Below, one piece after another: positions 61,406 through 64,000 of a DNA stretch of 64,000 nt (its first letter is position 1; the number at the start of each line of letters is the position of its first letter). The stretch comes from Eubacteriaceae bacterium (GTDB taxonomy: Bacteria; Bacillota; Clostridia; Lachnospirales; Lachnospiraceae), in the NCBI GenBank assembly GCA_910574015.1, contig CAJSYQ010000002.1, positions 199,958 to 263,957 of the forward strand, in the 5' to 3' direction. The notes beneath the pieces were generated by a model that was not told where the DNA came from, did no database searches, and saw only the letters and a list, made by a program, of their open reading frames with translations. Made by a program: the position numbers and the translations under genes.

Positions 61406-62560
61406 TTAATTTTCAATGCTGTGGGAATCCACCAGTCTAAGATACACCACCGCCTCGAGACCATCGGCATCATTGTGGAGCAACAATTTTCCGCCCATCC
61501 TCTCTAGGATATATTTCACGATATACAGTCCCAGGCCGGAGCCCTGCTCCTCCCCACAATTCCTGCCCCGATAAAATTTGTCACAGATAAAGGGCATATC
61601 CTCATCGGGAATCCCCGCACCATGATCCTTGAAATGAACCTCCCCAAAGCCTGCCCGTGGAACCACCCAGATCTCAATTCCCGATTTTGCATATTTCCGC
61701 GAATTATTCACAAGGTTCTCACATACCTGTAACAGCCGGTTTCTGTCCGCCCGGACCCAGATCCGTTCCCCTGACAGGCGCAGGGCAATATCATGGTGTT
61801 CCGCCGAGAGTTCCCCGGCGCATTCCTCAATAAATCCACAGAGCTCAAATTCCTTCTCCGAGATTTTCAATTTATCCAAATCGGAAATCGAGTGCAGAAA
61901 CAGATCGTTTGTCAGTTTCGATACTTCATCGCATTTGCGCATCAGCACACGCAGGTATTCTGTCCTGCGTTCCACAGAACGGTCAAGATTTGCCTCCAGT
62001 CCCTCGGCGTATGCCCGGATGGAGGCAATGGGAGTCTTGATATCATGGGAAAGAGTAGCGATAACCGTTTTATTATTCTCAATGGTTTCTTTCTCACTGG
62101 CACGGGACCGTGTGATCTCCCTGCGCATGCTGTCAAATGCCCAGGTAAAATCTCCAAAATAATTAGACCGCTCATACTCCAGCGGTACATTCATATCCCC
62201 CTGTGCAACCCTTCCTGCAAAAGCCTTCATTTTGTCAAAGGGGCGCAGGATGGCAGCATAGATATAACAAAACACCGCTGCGGTAAAAATAATGCCGATA
62301 CCGGCCAGAATGAAATAACGGATGCCGCCGCTTTCCTCCACCGGCAGGGATCGCAGGTTCTCCTGAAGAACAGCAGAGCGCTCAGAGAGCAGTTCCCTCT
62401 TCCCCTGCAGTCCCAGCTGTTCCAGTTCATTTACAGCGACAATATACCCCTCTCTCACTTTCTGGGAGTCCTGTTTCCTGCCCTCCAGAAAGAAGAGGGC
62501 GGCAGCACCCAGGATCAGCATAGCAAATATTACGAAGATCTTAATTATCCTTCCCTTCAT
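61406..62560 (-). CDS. sensor histidine kinase of a two-component system
   Basis: 384 residues. Two helices (IIKIFVIFAMLILGAAALFFL and YFILAGIGIIFTAAVFCYIY, about 1-25 and 82-105) frame a ~55-residue extracytoplasmic sensor. A HAMP region, the phospho-accepting histidine in ATLSHDIKTP, and N, G1 and G2 boxes (NLVNNSRKY, KDHGAGIPDED, GSGLGLYIV) follow. Its ATG overlaps the response regulator stop by four bases. The small sensor suggests that it may detect its signal through the neighbouring transporter. Confidence 0.92.
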   Translation of the reverse strand: MKGRIIKIFVIFAMLILGAAALFFLEGRKQDSQKVREGYIVAVNELEQLGLQGKRELLSERSAVLQENLRSLPVEESGGIRYFILAGIGIIFTAAVFCYIYAAILRPFDKMKAFAGRVAQGDMNVPLEYERSNYFGDFTWAFDSMRREITRSRASEKETIENNKTVIATLSHDIKTPIASIRAYAEGLEANLDRSVERRTEYLRVLMRKCDEVSKLTNDLFLHSISDLDKLKISEKEFELCGFIEECAGELSAEHHDIALRLSGERIWVRADRNRLLQVCENLVNNSRKYAKSGIEIWVVPRAGFGEVHFKDHGAGIPDEDMPFICDKFYRGRNCGEEQGSGLGLYIVKYILERMGGKLLLHNDADGLEAVVYLRLVDSHSIEN

Positions 62561-63252
62561 AGCGGCACCTCCAGTATATACCCCACCTTATAGACGGTCT
62601 TGATAAACTGGGGCCTGGACGGATCCTTCTCCAGCTTTTCCCGGAGCCAGCGGATGTGTACAGTCAGCGTGGAGGGCTCCACCAGGGAGAAAGCGCCCCA
62701 TATCCCCGTCAGCAGCGTCTCCTTTGATAATGCCGTATTTTTATGCTCGCATAAAAAGGCAAGGAGATCGAATTCCCGCAGGGAGAGGGAGACCTCTTCT
62801 CCCTCCCGGGTCACCCTCCTGGCCGTCAGATTTACAGTGATACCGCCAAAGGAACAAGTCCTTTCCTCCTGCAAAAATCCGTAGGTGCGGCGGATCAGGG
62901 CCTTCACCCGGGAAAGCAGTTCCTTCATGGAATAGGGTTTGGGAAGATAATCGTCGCCGCCCAGATCGAATCCCGTGATCCGGTCCGTCTCGCTTGTCCG
63001 GGCGCTGGAAAAGAGAACCGGAACCGTTGACGTCTCCCGAAGCTCCCGACACAGATCAAATCCCGTCTGTCCGGGGAGATTGATATCCAGAATGATCAGG
63101 TGGAACGTCTGTTTCGCCAGCATTTCCAACGCTTCCTCCCCATCTCCCGCCACCGCTGTGTGATATCCATAATCCTCCAGCATATCCGACAGGATCCCAG
63201 ACAGATCCCTGTCATCATCGATAATCAGTATATTTTTCAAACCAGCCGTCAC
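62557..63252 (-). CDS. OmpR-family response regulator
   Basis: 231 residues. Receiver: acidic pair IIDDDRDL, phospho-acceptor aspartate in LIILDINLPGQ, and lysine in YLPKPYS. The C-terminal winged helix (LSLREFDLLAFLCEHK, then EPSTLTVHIRWLREKL) binds DNA. The GTG at 63252 lies directly after GGGAGGA; TTG 63240 with better spacing is also possible. It probably controls the downstream ABC transporter through the TCTTAA repeats. Confidence 0.93.
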   Translation of the reverse strand: MTAGLKNILIIDDDRDLSGILSDMLEDYGYHTAVAGDGEEALEMLAKQTFHLIILDINLPGQTGFDLCRELRETSTVPVLFSSARTSETDRITGFDLGGDDYLPKPYSMKELLSRVKALIRRTYGFLQEERTCSFGGITVNLTARRVTREGEEVSLSLREFDLLAFLCEHKNTALSKETLLTGIWGAFSLVEPSTLTVHIRWLREKLEKDPSRPQFIKTVYKVGYILEVPL

Positions 63253-63273
63253 TCCTCCCTCTCATCTGTCTCA

Positions 63274-63302
63274 ATTATATAATATAAGGTCTCTTTCGGC
63301 AA
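63274..63302 (-). promoter_or_regulatory. promoter of the two-component operon
   Basis: On the minus strand TTGCCG (63297-63302), a 17-base spacer and TATAAT (63274-63279). Confidence 0.6.
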
Positions 63303-63347
63303 CAAAGTCATTCTTCACGATACCAGATCCGGCGGCACAGCAGGGAC

Positions 63348-63376
63348 TTGAAATCTTTTTCCGTCTATATTATAAT
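63348..63376 (+). promoter_or_regulatory. promoter of the O-antigen-ligase-like gene
   Basis: TTGAAA (63348-63353), a 17-base spacer and TATAAT (63371-63376). The predicted start is near 63383, 35 bases before the ATG. Confidence 0.65.
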
Positions 63377-63417
63377 GTAAATTTGTTATAATAACTATTA
63401 CTGTTGGGAGAATCTAT

Positions 63418-64000
63418 ATGAGAGAAAAATACCAGAAAATATATCAGAAAATCGTATTTTACTACACCCTGGCTTTCGCCATCTACACCTTATTTGGACG
63501 CTTTACCATACTGCATGCGCTGGTGGAAAATACCGTCAATGCTTTTCTATTCGTCTTTGCCGGCTTTTTCGGGCTGTTTCTATTTTCCATTGATTTCTTT
63601 TTCTACCACAGTTTTCGGAAAATGAAATGTTATCCAGTCTATGCTGTCTTTATCCTGTGTGCCGCCATCTCCTCCGCCCTGAATTACCAGTACGGAATAA
63701 CCAGCAATTTGTCCACCCTTGTGTGGCTCGTTGTTCAGATGGGGCTCTTTGCCACCATGGGACAGCTGTTCACCAGACAGCAGTACCACCGCTGGCTCAC
63801 CCTGTTCTTTACCTTCAGCGGATTGATCTGGGGAATTGCCTCTGCCGTGTCGGTCTGGCAGTATATTTTTGTTCCGGGCTACCGCATCGCCATGAATGGC
63901 CGCCTGATCCGGCAGAGTCTTTACGACAACCGGCTTTTCGGAGTCTTTATCGACCCAAATCTGGGCGCTTTTGTAGCCTTTCTGGTAATCTGGGGCATGG
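63418..64000 (+). CDS. O-antigen ligase/polymerase-like membrane protein, cut by the window edge
   Basis: The frame opens at ATG 63418 (GGGAG nine bases upstream) and continues past the window end: 194 complete codons with no stop. The visible part has about five hydrophobic helices. It contains NRLFGVFIDPNLGAFVAF, which resembles the conserved R-x-x-G-x-F-x-x-P-N segment of the Wzy_C/WaaL O-antigen ligase family. With the flippase at 56582 it could belong to a Wzy-type glycan pathway. The family call rests on one motif plus topology. Confidence 0.7.
   Translation, partial: MREKYQKIYQKIVFYYTLAFAIYTLFGRFTILHALVENTVNAFLFVFAGFFGLFLFSIDFFFYHSFRKMKCYPVYAVFILCAAISSALNYQYGITSNLSTLVWLVVQMGLFATMGQLFTRQQYHRWLTLFFTFSGLIWGIASAVSVWQYIFVPGYRIAMNGRLIRQSLYDNRLFGVFIDPNLGAFVAFLVIWGM

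Noticed and set aside
61793-62593. A 266-codon open frame on the + strand
   Set aside because: Antisense to the histidine kinase gene, whose motifs are complete.
1-64000. tRNA, rRNA, CRISPR arrays, prophage or insertion sequences
   Set aside because: I saw no tRNA cloverleaf, no regularly spaced repeats, and no transposase, integrase or phage structural protein in any frame.

Overview
The window looks like chromosomal DNA of a motile, spore-former-type Firmicute of class Clostridia, most likely family Lachnospiraceae. This rests on the gene repertoire: a Tad pilus operon with DUF5702 and DUF6382-FHA members, a flagellin-FliS pair, a DUF2508 protein, pyrimidine-nucleoside phosphorylase, and an aldo/keto reductase fused to a 4Fe-4S domain. 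Strong AGGAGG-type ribosome sites and frequent GTG/TTG starts agree. No rRNA, tRNA, CRISPR array, transposase or recombinase gene was seen.

Layout. (1) 1-15.7 kb is an AT-rich, probably laterally acquired surface-glycan region. A PD-(D/E)XK ATPase sits at its left edge. Two divergent operons then leave a 312-base intergenic region at 8021-8332. The left operon encodes a GT2, a DegT aminotransferase, an ATP-grasp-HAD fusion and a GT2-TagF fusion. The right operon encodes a DegT aminotransferase, a GT2, a GT56-acyltransferase fusion, two ATP-grasp ligases and an SDR. The DegT and GT2 genes of the two operons are paralogues, so the operons look like two versions of one decoration module. (2) 15.7-28 kb holds a glycan assembly and export set: an undecaprenyl-phosphate sugar phosphotransferase, three glycosyltransferases, a Wzm/Wzt-type ABC exporter, a GlfT2-like galactofuranosyltransferase and UDP-galactopyranose mutase (glf). 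It is interrupted by pncB and bordered by pdp. (3) 28-36.6 kb is housekeeping: putP, pgi, murG, a HIT protein, a flavodoxin-SCP2 protein, rhomboid and a RACo-like ASKHA protein. (4) 36.6-46.7 kb is an 11-gene Tad/Flp pilus operon read leftward from a TTGACA/TAATGT promoter. (5) 47-53.1 kb is a flagellar set (HD-domain protein, FliK-like/DUF6240 protein, cysteine-containing flagellin, FliS), with a sigma-28-like promoter ahead of the last three genes. (6) 53.2-64 kb holds a secreted subtilisin, an AKR-ferredoxin, a Wzx-like flippase, a two-component system with an ABC transporter, and the start of an O-antigen-ligase-like gene.

The most interesting signal is a 29-bp, dif-like imperfect palindrome (11-bp arms, 7-bp core) present three times: at 453-481, 8046-8074 and, inverted, 8257-8285. 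The last two copies bracket a segment that carries the only near-consensus promoter of the divergent region (TTGACA, 17, TAGAAT), now pointing at the left operon. This is the architecture of an invertible promoter choosing between two alternative glycan modules. It is an inference: copy 8257-8285 could also be an intrinsic terminator. A second inverted repeat (21 bp, one mismatch) brackets the start of a TadE-like pseudopilin gene at 39389-39523.
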